Origin: Pelolinea submarina
GTDB lineage: Bacteria > Chloroflexota > Anaerolineae > Anaerolineales > Anaerolineaceae
Assembly (NCBI RefSeq): GCF_003966975.1
Contig: NZ_AP018437.1
Span: 1,736,001-1,800,000, forward strand
Length of the DNA: 64,000 nucleotides
Direction: 5' to 3'
Positions 36,134 to 45,404 of the stretch are shown piece after piece (the first letter of the stretch is position 1; the number at the start of each line of letters is the position of its first letter). Position numbers and translations under genes: made by a program. The notes beneath the pieces were generated by a model, which saw only the letters and a list, made by a program, of their open reading frames with translations, made no database searches and was not told where the DNA came from.

Positions 36134-37615
36134 TTACGAGGGGATATTGAAGTAGTTGTACGTAGCCTGCGAGATACGCGCGAAGAGCACGTTGGCAATA
36201 TCCCAAATCAATTGGGTGGGCTGGTACATGGCCGTTACAATCACGTAATTCCCGCCGGGTGAAAAAACGATGCCGGCGTCAATCATCGAGCGGATCACGC
36301 CGGTAGTGTAGTCGGTGGTCCAGCCATGCTTGTGCGCAAATTGCGTACCGTCCGGGAGGCCGGCCTGAAGCAGCTGCGCGATCTTATTTTGGTTCAGGTA
36401 GGTAATCATCGATTGGCATTCGGATTGGGAGAGCTTTCCGGGAAATACCGCGGCAAAAGAGCCGCCGCCGGTTTGGGCGCACTGGTAAATGTCATCCAGC
36501 AGCATGCCCATGTCGGACGTGGTGGTTTGGTTGTATTCATCCGGGTCAGTGTCGTAATCCAAACGCTGGTTTGCGGGTGTCAAGAAGCGCTGCAGCAATG
36601 GCGCGCCGGTATAGAATTCGCCGGCCATAAAGGTGTTTTCCAACCCCAGGTCCTGCAAATCCTCAGTAACCACGAGCGGGCCAAGGGTGGGATCCAAATA
36701 AGTCTCCATTAACGTGTCGCCCGGAGGATTTTCCGAAAGTTCAATCATCTGTTCGATCAGGTTAACCGCCCCTTGAGGAGTAGGTTCATCCAGCGCATTA
36801 AACGTGGCCACCATAATGGGAATCTTGATCGTGCTGGCGGCGGTGAAAACGATTCCGGGGTCATAATCCTGGCCTGCTTCGTAGGCGAAGTTGATCTCTT
36901 CGCGATTTTCCAGGTCAAGAATGTAAACTTCGGTCAATCCGTCGAATTGAGCCTGATCGAGGATTTGCTTGATCAAGATTTCCAAATTCTGCAGGGAAGG
37001 GCGCGGCGGATCGACCTCGTTGATGATGAGCTGTGCTACCCGGTCGCTAGGGGATTTCATGGCGCGTTCCACTACCGGCAGTGATTTTTCAACATCCATA
37101 ACCGATCCCGGTTTGCCGTACTGGAAATTGATGGTACCCGCCACCGGTTGGGAGGATTCGGGAATTTCATCATAACGCGAGGCAATTTCGTCCATCAGGT
37201 AAAGACGCAGCCTATTTTCATCAATGGTGGCAACCAGCGGTGTTTCCTTGGATTCGGGCGTTTTGTTCCACAAATAAGCCCAGAAGGAAGACCAGAATGG
37301 CAGTTCCACGCGCTGCTGGTCCGCGGCGGCAACCATGGACTCAACATCGATGTCAAAACCAATTTGCGACGGCTTGGCATGAATGTGCTGATCCTTATAT
37401 ACCAGGTCGATGGATGTGGTGTATGCCTGGCGCACGCGGTTGGCGGCTTCTTCCTGCTCCAAACCGCCTACGGCGATACCGCCGATAGTGGTTCCGGCAG
37501 GAAAACCGGCGCGCAATTTACTGAATTGGATTAGCTGGAATACCAATAAGATCACCGATGCAACAATCAGCGCGATGGCACCCCAGCGTATTAAATTAAA
37601 TCTGTTGGTTTTCAA
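36134..37615 (-). CDS. Membrane-anchored class A beta-lactamase-like serine hydrolase with PG-binding domain
   Basis: 493 residues. There is an N-terminal TM anchor (about 11-31), then a PG_binding_4/YoaR-like domain beginning AGTTIGGIAVGGLEQEEAANRV. The beta-lactamase-like domain has STIK (near 260, SxxK), SEN in ELSENPPGDTL (near 297, SDN-like) and KHGWTTDYTTG (near 440, KTG-like). The fold is probably extracytoplasmic. Whether it hydrolyses beta-lactams or peptidoglycan peptides is not known; the altered KHG suggests the latter or another ester/amide. Confidence 0.75.
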   Translation of the reverse strand: MKTNRFNLIRWGAIALIVASVILLVFQLIQFSKLRAGFPAGTTIGGIAVGGLEQEEAANRVRQAYTTSIDLVYKDQHIHAKPSQIGFDIDVESMVAAADQQRVELPFWSSFWAYLWNKTPESKETPLVATIDENRLRLYLMDEIASRYDEIPESSQPVAGTINFQYGKPGSVMDVEKSLPVVERAMKSPSDRVAQLIINEVDPPRPSLQNLEILIKQILDQAQFDGLTEVYILDLENREEINFAYEAGQDYDPGIVFTAASTIKIPIMVATFNALDEPTPQGAVNLIEQMIELSENPPGDTLMETYLDPTLGPLVVTEDLQDLGLENTFMAGEFYTGAPLLQRFLTPANQRLDYDTDPDEYNQTTTSDMGMLLDDIYQCAQTGGGSFAAVFPGKLSQSECQSMITYLNQNKIAQLLQAGLPDGTQFAHKHGWTTDYTTGVIRSMIDAGIVFSPGGNYVIVTAMYQPTQLIWDIANVLFARISQATYNYFNIPS

Positions 37616-37712
37616 ACAGGAGACTCCTTAATAAACAAGCGCAACAATTCTACCAGATGGTGCAGCTTTGTATTGTATCACCCGATTAAAACGGATAAGT
37701 TATACTTAATCC

Positions 37713-39383
37713 ATGATTGTCAACCGTGATAAAGTGCTCAAAATACTGCGAACCGTTTACCCCTTCAATCGGGCGGAACCAGAGCAATTATCCATTTTGG
37801 CAGACAAAACCGAGGTGGTTTTCTTTAAATCCGGTGAGATGATCTACCTGGAGGGGGCCGGCGCGAAATTCCTTTATATCCTGTTTGAAGGCGAAGTTGA
37901 GGTTCTGAAGGAAGAACATCAAGCGCTGCAAAAAAAGAATCACCTTTACGCGGGAGATTTGCTGGGCGAGGATATTCTGACACGCAAACAGCTGCGCCAG
38001 ACCGGTGCGCGGGCGCTGGTAGATACCCTGCTGATTCGCATCAGCACACCGGTATTATCCCGGTTTATACAGGGAAATCCAAATCTACGGGTTGATTTTC
38101 AATTTATCGCGGATTACTACGAATTATTAATTAAGCGCAGTCCCCGGTTGGATTTTAAATCGGAAGCGGTTTATTATCTCGGCCAACCGCATCGTTTGTA
38201 TTTGGCGGTGAAGACTTCTCTAATGTTGTTACTGGCCTTGCTGTTGGGCGCGGGAGTATATTTCCTGCAAAGCGGCGGAATCATTACTGCCGGTACCGCC
38301 TACGGATTAGCCGGCGGGGTGGCCTTGCTGTATGGATTGTGGTTTTGGTGGAATTTCCTGGAATGGTCCAATGATTTGTATATCTTCACGGATCGCCGCG
38401 TGATCAATCAGGAGCAGGGTGTTTTCCTCTATGAGGGCCGTGAGGAGACTCCCATGGATATGATTATCAGCCTTTCCAGCCGGGCCAGTTTTCTGGGAAG
38501 GCAGTATGGTTTTGGTGATTTATTCATTAAGACTTTCACCGGATCGCTGCGGTTGAAAAATGTTCCGCGAGTGGATCAAACACGGGCTTACCTGGATTAC
38601 CTGATTGAAAAAAACCGAACCAGCAAACGCCGTGAAGCGAAACAAGATTTTGCCAATTACCTGGATAAACGCGAGGGACTCGCACAGGAAAACGATTTTG
38701 CGGAGCACGAGGAAGCGCATCCGGAAATGGTCGGCCACATTCATTCCACCAGCCTGATCCAGCGACTGTTGGGATTAAAACGCGTCCAAGGCGAAACCGT
38801 AATCTACCGTACCCACTGGATATTCCTGGTATGCAAAACCATCTTCCCATTTCTCATTCTGTCCGGTTTGCTCCTGCTGCTGATCTACATGAATTCCACC
38901 GGCTCCCGATTACTGGAGAGCCAGTTTGTATTCTGGCTATTAATTTTATTGATAACCGCGATTGGGATATGGTGGTTTTATCAGTACCTGGATTGGCGCA
39001 ACGACCAATACATCATCACCCCCGACCAGTTGATCGACGTTTACCGCAAGCCCCTGGGCACGGAGGATCGGCGCGCCGCACCTTTGGAAAATATCCAATC
39101 GATCCGCTACCAGCGCATCGGTATACCGGGGTTGTTATTTAATTTCGGCACGGTTTTTGTCAAAGTTGGCAGTGAAGACTTTACGTTTAACAATGTCTAT
39201 CATCCATTGGAAGTCCAGCAGACGCTATTTGCGTATCTGGAGCGGGCGGACCTTATTGAAAAACGCGCCACGCTGGCAGAGCAACAGCGCCAAATGCTGG
39301 ATTGGATGGATACTTATCAGCAATTCAACCGCGATCACGCTGAAGATGACCGGCAGGCTGATAAATATGATAAATCAGAGTAA
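37713..39383 (+). CDS. cNMP-binding domain plus duplicated bPH2 membrane protein
   Basis: 556 residues. N-terminal cNMP-type sensor domain (about 1-130): FFKSGEMIYLEGAGAKFLYILFEGEVEVL and YAGDLLGEDIL. Then come two repeats, each made of a TM pair followed by a bacterial PH-like (bPH2/YdbT) segment: WSNDLYIFTDRRVINQEQGVF near 215 and WRNDQYIITPDQLIDVYRKP near 428. The second repeat has APLENIQSIRYQRIG. TATACT ends 6 bases before ATG with no Shine-Dalgarno. Ligand and partner unknown. Confidence 0.78.
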   Translation: MIVNRDKVLKILRTVYPFNRAEPEQLSILADKTEVVFFKSGEMIYLEGAGAKFLYILFEGEVEVLKEEHQALQKKNHLYAGDLLGEDILTRKQLRQTGARALVDTLLIRISTPVLSRFIQGNPNLRVDFQFIADYYELLIKRSPRLDFKSEAVYYLGQPHRLYLAVKTSLMLLLALLLGAGVYFLQSGGIITAGTAYGLAGGVALLYGLWFWWNFLEWSNDLYIFTDRRVINQEQGVFLYEGREETPMDMIISLSSRASFLGRQYGFGDLFIKTFTGSLRLKNVPRVDQTRAYLDYLIEKNRTSKRREAKQDFANYLDKREGLAQENDFAEHEEAHPEMVGHIHSTSLIQRLLGLKRVQGETVIYRTHWIFLVCKTIFPFLILSGLLLLLIYMNSTGSRLLESQFVFWLLILLITAIGIWWFYQYLDWRNDQYIITPDQLIDVYRKPLGTEDRRAAPLENIQSIRYQRIGIPGLLFNFGTVFVKVGSEDFTFNNVYHPLEVQQTLFAYLERADLIEKRATLAEQQRQMLDWMDTYQQFNRDHAEDDRQADKYDKSE

Positions 39384-39426
39384 AATGATAAAAATAGATT
39401 AATCAAGAGAAAGGTTTTTGTAATTC

Positions 39427-39936
39427 ATGGCTTTAAGAGAAGTTGTCAAGCTGCCAGTACCCATTCTGCGCATGAAGGCGCATAAGGTGGCTGATTTTGG
39501 AAAAGAATTTCAGGTATTAGTGGATGACATGATCGACACCCTGCACGACGAACCGGGTGTGGGTTTGGCTGCTCCACAGGTAAATGTATCCCAACGGCTG
39601 ATTGTGGTGGAATATTCCGTTGATGAAACCGACGAGAAAGCACCGGTTAAACGCTACGTGTTCGTGAACCCGGAGATCACCTTTATGTCGGAAGAGACCG
39701 TGATGGGCATGGAAGGCTGCCTGTCGGTTCCCAACCTGTTCGGTGAAGTAGAACGCGCGCAGGAGATTACGGTTGAGGGACTGAACCGCCATGGGCGCAA
39801 ACAAAAGGTGCACGTAAAGGGCTGGATGGCACGCATCTTTCAACATGAAATTGATCACCTGGATGGTGTTCTCTTTGTGGATCGGGCGATAAAACTTTAC
39901 CAGCCGGACGAAATCGAAGAAGGCAACGCCGTCTAA
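39427..39936 (+). CDS. def: Peptide deformylase
   Basis: Iron enzyme removing the N-formyl group from new proteins; 169 residues. All three family motifs are present: GVGLAAPQV (about 42-50), EGCLSVP (about 96-102) and QHEIDHLDGVLF (about 139-150). The start is 43 bases after the bPH2 gene and recF follows after 10 bases. Confidence 0.96.
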   Translation: MALREVVKLPVPILRMKAHKVADFGKEFQVLVDDMIDTLHDEPGVGLAAPQVNVSQRLIVVEYSVDETDEKAPVKRYVFVNPEITFMSEETVMGMEGCLSVPNLFGEVERAQEITVEGLNRHGRKQKVHVKGWMARIFQHEIDHLDGVLFVDRAIKLYQPDEIEEGNAV

Positions 39937-39946
39937 TACTGCCGCC

Positions 39947-41155
39947 ATGCAAATCGAAGCGTTATCCCTGTCCAATTTCCGCATTTTCACCCGTTTGGAA
40001 ATGGATTTTCCCGATCGGTTGACATTGCTGGTAGGGAATAACGCACAGGGCAAGACCAGTGTTTTGGAAGCTGTACATTTCCTATCTATTCTGACCTCAC
40101 CGCTGGCCTCCAATGATCGCGAATTAATCAACCTGCTGACCGTACAGGATGAGCTGCCGGTAGCGCGGCTGATCGGCAAGGTGCGCAAACAGGAGAAAAC
40201 GCATACCATCGAAGTGCGCCTGATCCTGAACACCATCCAAAATGGCAGCCAGCGCCTGCGTAAAGAAGTGCTGATTGACGGAGTCAAGAAGCGCCTGTTC
40301 GACACGGTGGGCTTCTTCAATTCGGTGCTGTTCCTGCCGCAAATGACGCGCATCCTGGAAGACGGCCCGGACGAACGGCGTAAATACCTGGATCAATTGC
40401 TTTCGCAGGCTTATCCCGGTTATGTGCGCGCCCTGAGTGATTACCAACAAGCCCTCGCGCGCCGCAACGCGTTGTTGAAATTGCTGTTTGACCGCAACGG
40501 CGATCCGGCGCAGCTGGATTATTGGGATGAGGTCATTACCAGCAACGGCGCTTTGATTATTGAAGCCCGCCTGAAATCCACCCGTGAGTTCGAGGAATTT
40601 TTCGGCCAGCAGTACCGGCGTCTGACCGGCGGAAAAGAAGAGATCCGCATGGATTACCAGCCTTCGTACAACGGCATACGCGTGAAGAACGGGCAGGCGG
40701 AACTGGGGATTACCGCCCAGCAGCCTGAGCCGATCGGTTATGAGGAGATCAAAGACCATTTCGCCAAACGGCTGCGCGCGCTGCAGAAAGAAGAGATCCG
40801 CCGCGGCGTGACCACCATCGGTCCGCACCGCGACGAAGTGCGTTTTTATTCCAACGATATTGATCTGGCTGTGTACGGTTCGCGCGGGCAGATCCGCACG
40901 GCGGTGATGGCCATGAAGATTGCCGAAACGCAGTGGCTGCGCGAAAAGACCGGCGAGCTGCCGGTGCTGCTGCTGGACGAGACCCTGGCCGAGTTGGATG
41001 AGCAGCGCCGCGAAGACCTGCTGGGCAGCCTGGGGTTGGAAGAACAGGCCATTTTGACCACTACCGACCTGGGACTGTTTTCAGAGGATTTTGCGCATAC
41101 CTGCCGGATCTGGCAGGTGAGCGCGGGCCAGGTTACGCGCCTGAACCGCCAGTAA
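39947..41155 (+). CDS. recF: DNA replication and repair protein RecF
   Basis: SMC-like ATPase of 402 residues that helps load RecA at gaps. Walker A is GNNAQGKTSVLE (about 29-40). The signature region is TTIGPHRDEVRF and Walker B/D-loop is LLLDETLAELD (about 341-351). It opens QIEALSLSNFRIFTRLEMDF, the typical RecF start. Unlike many genomes it is beside def rather than dnaN/gyrB. It converges with rsmG at 5 bases, and no terminator lies between. Confidence 0.95.
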   Translation: MQIEALSLSNFRIFTRLEMDFPDRLTLLVGNNAQGKTSVLEAVHFLSILTSPLASNDRELINLLTVQDELPVARLIGKVRKQEKTHTIEVRLILNTIQNGSQRLRKEVLIDGVKKRLFDTVGFFNSVLFLPQMTRILEDGPDERRKYLDQLLSQAYPGYVRALSDYQQALARRNALLKLLFDRNGDPAQLDYWDEVITSNGALIIEARLKSTREFEEFFGQQYRRLTGGKEEIRMDYQPSYNGIRVKNGQAELGITAQQPEPIGYEEIKDHFAKRLRALQKEEIRRGVTTIGPHRDEVRFYSNDIDLAVYGSRGQIRTAVMAMKIAETQWLREKTGELPVLLLDETLAELDEQRREDLLGSLGLEEQAILTTTDLGLFSEDFAHTCRIWQVSAGQVTRLNRQ

Positions 41156-41160
41156 CCTGT

Positions 41161-41871
41161 TTATCCCAGAGGTTTTTTGGAAGGGGTGCCGGCTTTGCGG
41201 GGATATTGCGCCGGGGTATTTCTCTCTTTGACCACTTGAATGAGCGCGCGCTGGTCGTGCGTGACCGGCAATTCGAAGCTGTCCACCTTTGCCTGCCCGC
41301 CGCCCAGAATGCGTATAGCCTTGTTAGCCAGCTCCAACTCACTGGCAGCGCTGGCGCCTTTCTGCGCCAGCATGCTGCCGCCCACACACACCAATGGCAG
41401 CAGGTATTCGGCCAGTACGGGCAGGGGCGCCACGGCGCGCGCCACAGCCCAATCGTATTGCTCTCTGTGCAACTTATCCTGGCCCAAGTCTTCCACGCGG
41501 GCGTGCAGGGCGGTCACGTCCGTCAAGCCTAATTCCTGCGCGGCTATTTTGCAGAACTCGACTTTCTTGCCGACCGAATCCACCAGCACCAGCTTGAGCC
41601 CCGGCAGCATGATTTTGAGCGGGATGCCGGGCAGCCCGGCGCCGCAGCCGATGTCGATCAGCGACTTCGCGTCCGGCGGGATGGCGCGCAGGCAGGTGAG
41701 CGAGTCGTAGAAGTGCTTGAGCTGCATCTCCTGCGGGTCGGTGATGGCGGTCAGGTTGAATTTCTGGTTCCACTCCAGCAGCAAGGCTTGATAGTGCTCG
41801 AAGGCCGCGCTTTGCACCGGGGTGAGGTCTATTTTTGTGTGTTCAGCGAGAAGGGATTTCAGATTTAACAT
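41161..41871 (-). CDS. rsmG: 16S rRNA (guanine527-N7)-methyltransferase
   Basis: AdoMet-dependent methyltransferase of 236 residues (GidB). QKFNLTAITDPQEMQLKHFYDSL (about 36-58) is the family N-terminal signature, SLIDIGCGAGLPGIPLKIM (about 70-88) the AdoMet loop, and VARAVAPLPVLAEYLLPL (about 146-163) the downstream motif. The C-terminus has a longer basic tail (PAQYPRKAGTPSKKPLG) than usual. It converges on recF. Confidence 0.94.
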   Translation of the reverse strand: MLNLKSLLAEHTKIDLTPVQSAAFEHYQALLLEWNQKFNLTAITDPQEMQLKHFYDSLTCLRAIPPDAKSLIDIGCGAGLPGIPLKIMLPGLKLVLVDSVGKKVEFCKIAAQELGLTDVTALHARVEDLGQDKLHREQYDWAVARAVAPLPVLAEYLLPLVCVGGSMLAQKGASAASELELANKAIRILGGGQAKVDSFELPVTHDQRALIQVVKERNTPAQYPRKAGTPSKKPLG

Positions 41872-41907
41872 AAAGGGAATTATAACGATAAACGTAGTGA
41901 GTAAATA

Positions 41908-42741
41908 TTAGTCTGTTTTACTTATTGGAAGTTTTGAATTTATATATTTAATTATAGCAAACAATAGCGAAATAGATATTGCAGAAAGGCGTTTCTCTGA
42001 TGGAATATTTTCTATATCAATTTTTAATCTATCTTGTTCAATAACATACAAATCTTTCCCTTTTTCTGTGAGAATCCGGAACTTATAATTTTGATATTTT
42101 TGATAATTCTCAAAAAGCAAATCTTTAGGATTATTTTCAAAATTTAATCTTACAAGTTCATGGATATCGCTAGTAGATAGTATCTTTTTATATTTTTCTT
42201 CAGATAAAAAAGGCATTATCAAGCCATGGACAGCTTTATTTCGTAAATTCCGAAGAGCATGCATATCGTAGTAAGTTATTTCATCAATTAATCCCAATTT
42301 ATATAGACTATTAATAGAGGTATTAAGTGATAAGCAATTTTCATCGTTTAAAATTTGTGCTGCCTTATATGAGGAGAAATCTTCTTTCGTTAATGAAACC
42401 TTTTTTGTTTTGTTAAAAGGAAAATTTCCATTGATATTAATATACTGAAGAATAACTTCAAATAGCAATCTGTGTAAAGCTTCGCCTGATAAAATTATAG
42501 GGGTTCGCCAGAGCCTATCTTTATCCTTATATATCTCATAAGCTTCAATTGCCATTTCAACAATATCTTGTCTAAAACCCCCGTCAATTCCCTTTTGGTA
42601 TAACTCGGATAATACTGAAAAGTCCAAAACCAGATTATCTTTTATAGATTCTGCTTCGTAATCGGTCTCCTTTTTCAAAAAATAAGCTATTTTCTGAAAG
42701 AATAATATAGCATTTTTAATTTTATTTTTATTCTTTCTCAT
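41908..42741 (-). CDS. DUF4145/HEPN-like protein of an AT-rich patch
   Basis: 277 residues, mostly helical. IDEITYYDMHALRNLRNKAVHG (split: IDEITYYDMHALR then NLRNKAVHG, about 155-176) resembles the RNxxxH/HEPN or DUF4145 region, where Rx4-6H can be a ribonuclease site. The C-terminus has a hydrophobic stretch (ISISLLFAIIKYI). Base composition is far more AT-rich than rsmG next door, suggesting transfer. ATGA overlap with the upstream gene at 42738 makes a two-gene unit. HEPN function is inference only. Confidence 0.55.
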   Translation of the reverse strand: MRKNKNKIKNAILFFQKIAYFLKKETDYEAESIKDNLVLDFSVLSELYQKGIDGGFRQDIVEMAIEAYEIYKDKDRLWRTPIILSGEALHRLLFEVILQYININGNFPFNKTKKVSLTKEDFSSYKAAQILNDENCLSLNTSINSLYKLGLIDEITYYDMHALRNLRNKAVHGLIMPFLSEEKYKKILSTSDIHELVRLNFENNPKDLLFENYQKYQNYKFRILTEKGKDLYVIEQDRLKIDIENIPSEKRLSAISISLLFAIIKYINSKLPISKTD

Positions 42742-43208
42742 GGTTTGATCAATATTAATGGAGTTATGTCGATGAAACCGGAAATAATACCAGTAACAAT
42801 AGTACCTATTATTCCAAGTATAAATGCAATCAAAATAAACCAGTATCTATCCTTATTCTGAACATTTGCTGTAATAATAAGGGGATCATTTTTTTGTGGA
42901 TAATTTGTTATACCAAGAGAGAATTTCAAATTGCCCTCAGTATATATTGGCACTCCCTTTATTTCAGTATCTAATGATTCAATATCATGTTGCTTTATCA
43001 AAGAATTGTCAATAATTTCATGTATAACATTCCTAGTGAGAGGATCACTTTTTCCATATTTGTTAAAATGAATATGAAATTGAACTTTATCCCCTACCCA
43101 ATAAGGAAGTTTCTTTATAATAGGTATATTTCTCCAAAATGGCTTGTATCTGATTGAGATTCTTCCCCGACCTTTCCAATTTTTTGGTAATTTATAATAT
43201 TGTGGCAT
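42738..43208 (-). CDS. Single-TM protein, partner of the DUF4145-like gene
   Basis: 156 residues. The N-terminal 110 residues are basic and beta-rich (MPQYYKLPKNWKGRGRISI; VGDKVQFHIHF), followed by one strong TM helix (about 118-140, FILIAFILGIIGTIVTGII) and a short tail. It is not recognised. Its stop overlaps the next start by 4 bases. Composition is AT-rich like its partner. A membrane-linked two-protein unit is inferred. Confidence 0.55.
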   Translation of the reverse strand: MPQYYKLPKNWKGRGRISIRYKPFWRNIPIIKKLPYWVGDKVQFHIHFNKYGKSDPLTRNVIHEIIDNSLIKQHDIESLDTEIKGVPIYTEGNLKFSLGITNYPQKNDPLIITANVQNKDRYWFILIAFILGIIGTIVTGIISGFIDITPLILIKP

Positions 43209-43375
43209 TTGATTAACATTTTCCCCAGATGGATATATTCATATTTTACTCTATTCAGTACTTGTCGCTAGGGGATACTTACCGTATTTTATATAATATT
43301 TGGAAAAGGATCATTCTTTTATTTAAATTAAAAAAAATATTCAAACTTGAGAATACAAATTGGGGATAAAAATCA

Positions 43376-43846
43376 ATGATTAATGATGCCGGTCCCATGA
43401 TATATGATTTTCTAAAGATTGCTGAAATCGCAGGAATAAAATCTTCATATTCTGAGATTCAACATGATTTATGGAAAATTCCACAAAAGCTAAAAAATTT
43501 ACCTGATAATTATCAGGCGGTTTATATATTTTCAGCGCCATTACTCGACAATAAAGTAATTAAAATTGGTAAATGCGGACCATTATCTAAAGCCCGATAT
43601 TTATCACAGCATTACAATCCGCAGAGTTGTGGATCAAATCTGTCAAAAACATTATTACAAAATGATGAATTTTGGGATTCAATTCACCTGGTTAAACCCG
43701 AAGAAAATTTTATTGGTGAATGGGTGAAAAGGAACACAGATAGAGACAATTTTATTTTTTCAGAAAATCTAGGAAGCCATTACCTTAGTCTTTTTGAGAT
43801 CTTTCTGCAATGTCGATATAACCCAATTTTTGAGGGCGGTTCATAG
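43376..43846 (+). CDS. GIY-YIG-nuclease-like protein
   Basis: 156 residues. From about residue 50: AVYIFSAPLL, then VIKIGKCGPLSKARYLSQHYNP, later FIGEWVKRN and LFEIFLQCRYNPIFEGGS at the end. This matches the layout of a compact GIY-YIG-type domain (VYI..., KIGK..., R..H, then a Glu helix and terminal PxFEG). The exact GIY and YIG tripeptides are replaced (VYI, KIGK). It is AT-rich, divergent from the neighbouring pair and separated from it by 167 bases. Nuclease activity is not proven. Confidence 0.5.
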   Translation: MINDAGPMIYDFLKIAEIAGIKSSYSEIQHDLWKIPQKLKNLPDNYQAVYIFSAPLLDNKVIKIGKCGPLSKARYLSQHYNPQSCGSNLSKTLLQNDEFWDSIHLVKPEENFIGEWVKRNTDRDNFIFSENLGSHYLSLFEIFLQCRYNPIFEGGS

Positions 43847-43995
43847 ATTTTCTAAAATAGAAATCATTTTTGTTTAATTGGATTTGAAATTACCAATTAA
43901 TCTAGTTTTATAGTTAGATAGAATTTTAAACTTGAATAGTAGTAAGCAACAATCCACCTGCTATAATTGCCTAAATTTTTCTGAGGTGGTTGAAC

Positions 43996-44610
43996 ATGCA
44001 AAAAGCGATCAAAGCAGTTATATTTGATATGGGCGGGGTGATCCTGCGCACGGTAGATCCGGCGCCGCGCGAGGGGTTGGCAAAGCGTCTGGGCGTCCCG
44101 CGTATGGAGCTGGAGATGGCCATCTTCACCGGACCGACTTCACTGCAATCCGAGATCGGCGAATTATCGGATATCGAACATTGGGAGACCATCGCTGCGC
44201 TTTACCACCAGCCTATCGAAAGCTGGCCGCAGCTATATAACGAATTCTTCGGCGGCGACGAAGTGGATATGGAATTGGTCACCTATCTGCGCGGCCTCAA
44301 GGGAAAGTTCAAGATTGGGCTTCTCAGCAATGCCTGGGTGAACGGGCGCCAAAACCTGGTCAAGCTGTATGGCGATTTCCTGGATGTATTCGATGTGTCC
44401 GTATTTTCCTCCGAAATCGGCCTGCGTAAGCCGGACGAGCGCGCTTTCCAGGCGGTTTTGGACAAGCTGGGTGTGGAGGCACAGGAAGCCATCTTTGTGG
44501 ATGATGTTCCGCACAACACCGCGGGAGCGGCTGAAATGGGGATCCATGCTGTGCTGTTTACGGATCGGGACAATGCTATTAAGGAGATTAATAATCGTTT
44601 GAAAACCTAA
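43996..44610 (+). CDS. HAD-superfamily hydrolase (phosphatase-like)
   Basis: 204 residues. The first motif, VIFDMGGVIL (about 8-17), has the nucleophile Asp but Gly-Gly where DxD is usual (DMGG). Motif II is GLLSNAWVNG and motif III is EIGLRKPDERAF. Motif IV, FVDDVPHNTAGAAEMG, has the metal Asp pair. The DxGGV form is common in the subgroup near epoxide-hydrolase N-domains and YihX. GAGGTGG ribosome site; ATG preferred to the TTG two codons upstream. GC content is like the core, unlike the surrounding patch. Confidence 0.85.
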   Translation: MQKAIKAVIFDMGGVILRTVDPAPREGLAKRLGVPRMELEMAIFTGPTSLQSEIGELSDIEHWETIAALYHQPIESWPQLYNEFFGGDEVDMELVTYLRGLKGKFKIGLLSNAWVNGRQNLVKLYGDFLDVFDVSVFSSEIGLRKPDERAFQAVLDKLGVEAQEAIFVDDVPHNTAGAAEMGIHAVLFTDRDNAIKEINNRLKT

Positions 44611-44759
44611 TAAAGAAAATGTAGTAGTAGATTGAAAAGAAAAATATTATTCAATTACGTTATGTTGTAAACGATTCTGGTTACTAGTAATCTGAAACAG
44701 AGAGATTTTGATAAAAAATTATTACTTGAGTAAAAAAAAAGAAATAGGGAGGTTAGAAA

Positions 44760-45404
44760 ATGAGTTGCTATGAAATAACTGATAACGTCTTAAATTTTCT
44801 GAATTTGGTTGCTGTCATAGGTCTGGCATTGGGAGGTTTTAATATTTGGAAAAAACAACAAATCCTAATTGAGAAACATAATCTTGCAAGAGAGTTACTA
44901 AAAAGTGTTCATTTATTACGAAAAAGAGTGGAGTATCTTCGAAGCCCATTTATGTCAGCAGGCGAAATTGCGTTAGGGTTTAAAACGTTTGATGATCTTC
45001 CAAATGACTTAGACATTAGACAAAAACAAGATCTTGGTGAGGTTGGTGCTTATTTTGAGCGATGGAAAGGAATTGCAGAAATTGGATCTGAATTTGAAAC
45101 ATTAAAGGTAGAAGCAAGAGTCGTATTTGGAGAAGAAGCTGAGAATGTGTTCAATGGTTTAGACAAAATTATTAGGGATATAAAAATAGCAATAATAATG
45201 TATGCTGACTATAAAAAGGCATTAGTATATGAGTCTATTGTTCCTATAACTGATGAGCAATTGAAGCATTATATGAAAGATTTAATGCAAGGTTATTCAG
45301 CCATTGACAGTGAAGAAGATCCAATTGATAAAAGGCTAAGTAAAGAAATTAAAGATATTGAAGATTTTCTTCAGAAATTCCTAAAACTTCGTGATAATAA
45401 ATAG
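44760..45404 (+). CDS. Single-TM protein of unknown function
   Basis: 214 residues. One N-terminal TM helix (about 12-30, FLNLVAVIGLALGGFNIW) is followed by a long charged helical cytoplasmic or external part. No motif is recognised. GGGAGGTT ribosome site 8 bases before ATG. It is AT-rich like the genes at 41908-43846, and lies just before the tRNA-Ala promoter. Confidence 0.6.
   Translation: MSCYEITDNVLNFLNLVAVIGLALGGFNIWKKQQILIEKHNLARELLKSVHLLRKRVEYLRSPFMSAGEIALGFKTFDDLPNDLDIRQKQDLGEVGAYFERWKGIAEIGSEFETLKVEARVVFGEEAENVFNGLDKIIRDIKIAIIMYADYKKALVYESIVPITDEQLKHYMKDLMQGYSAIDSEEDPIDKRLSKEIKDIEDFLQKFLKLRDNK

Noticed and set aside
41908..45404. Integrated element with attachment sites at tRNA-Ala
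   Set aside because: No integrase, no duplicated tRNA 3' end and no direct repeat at both edges could be seen; recorded only as an accessory patch.
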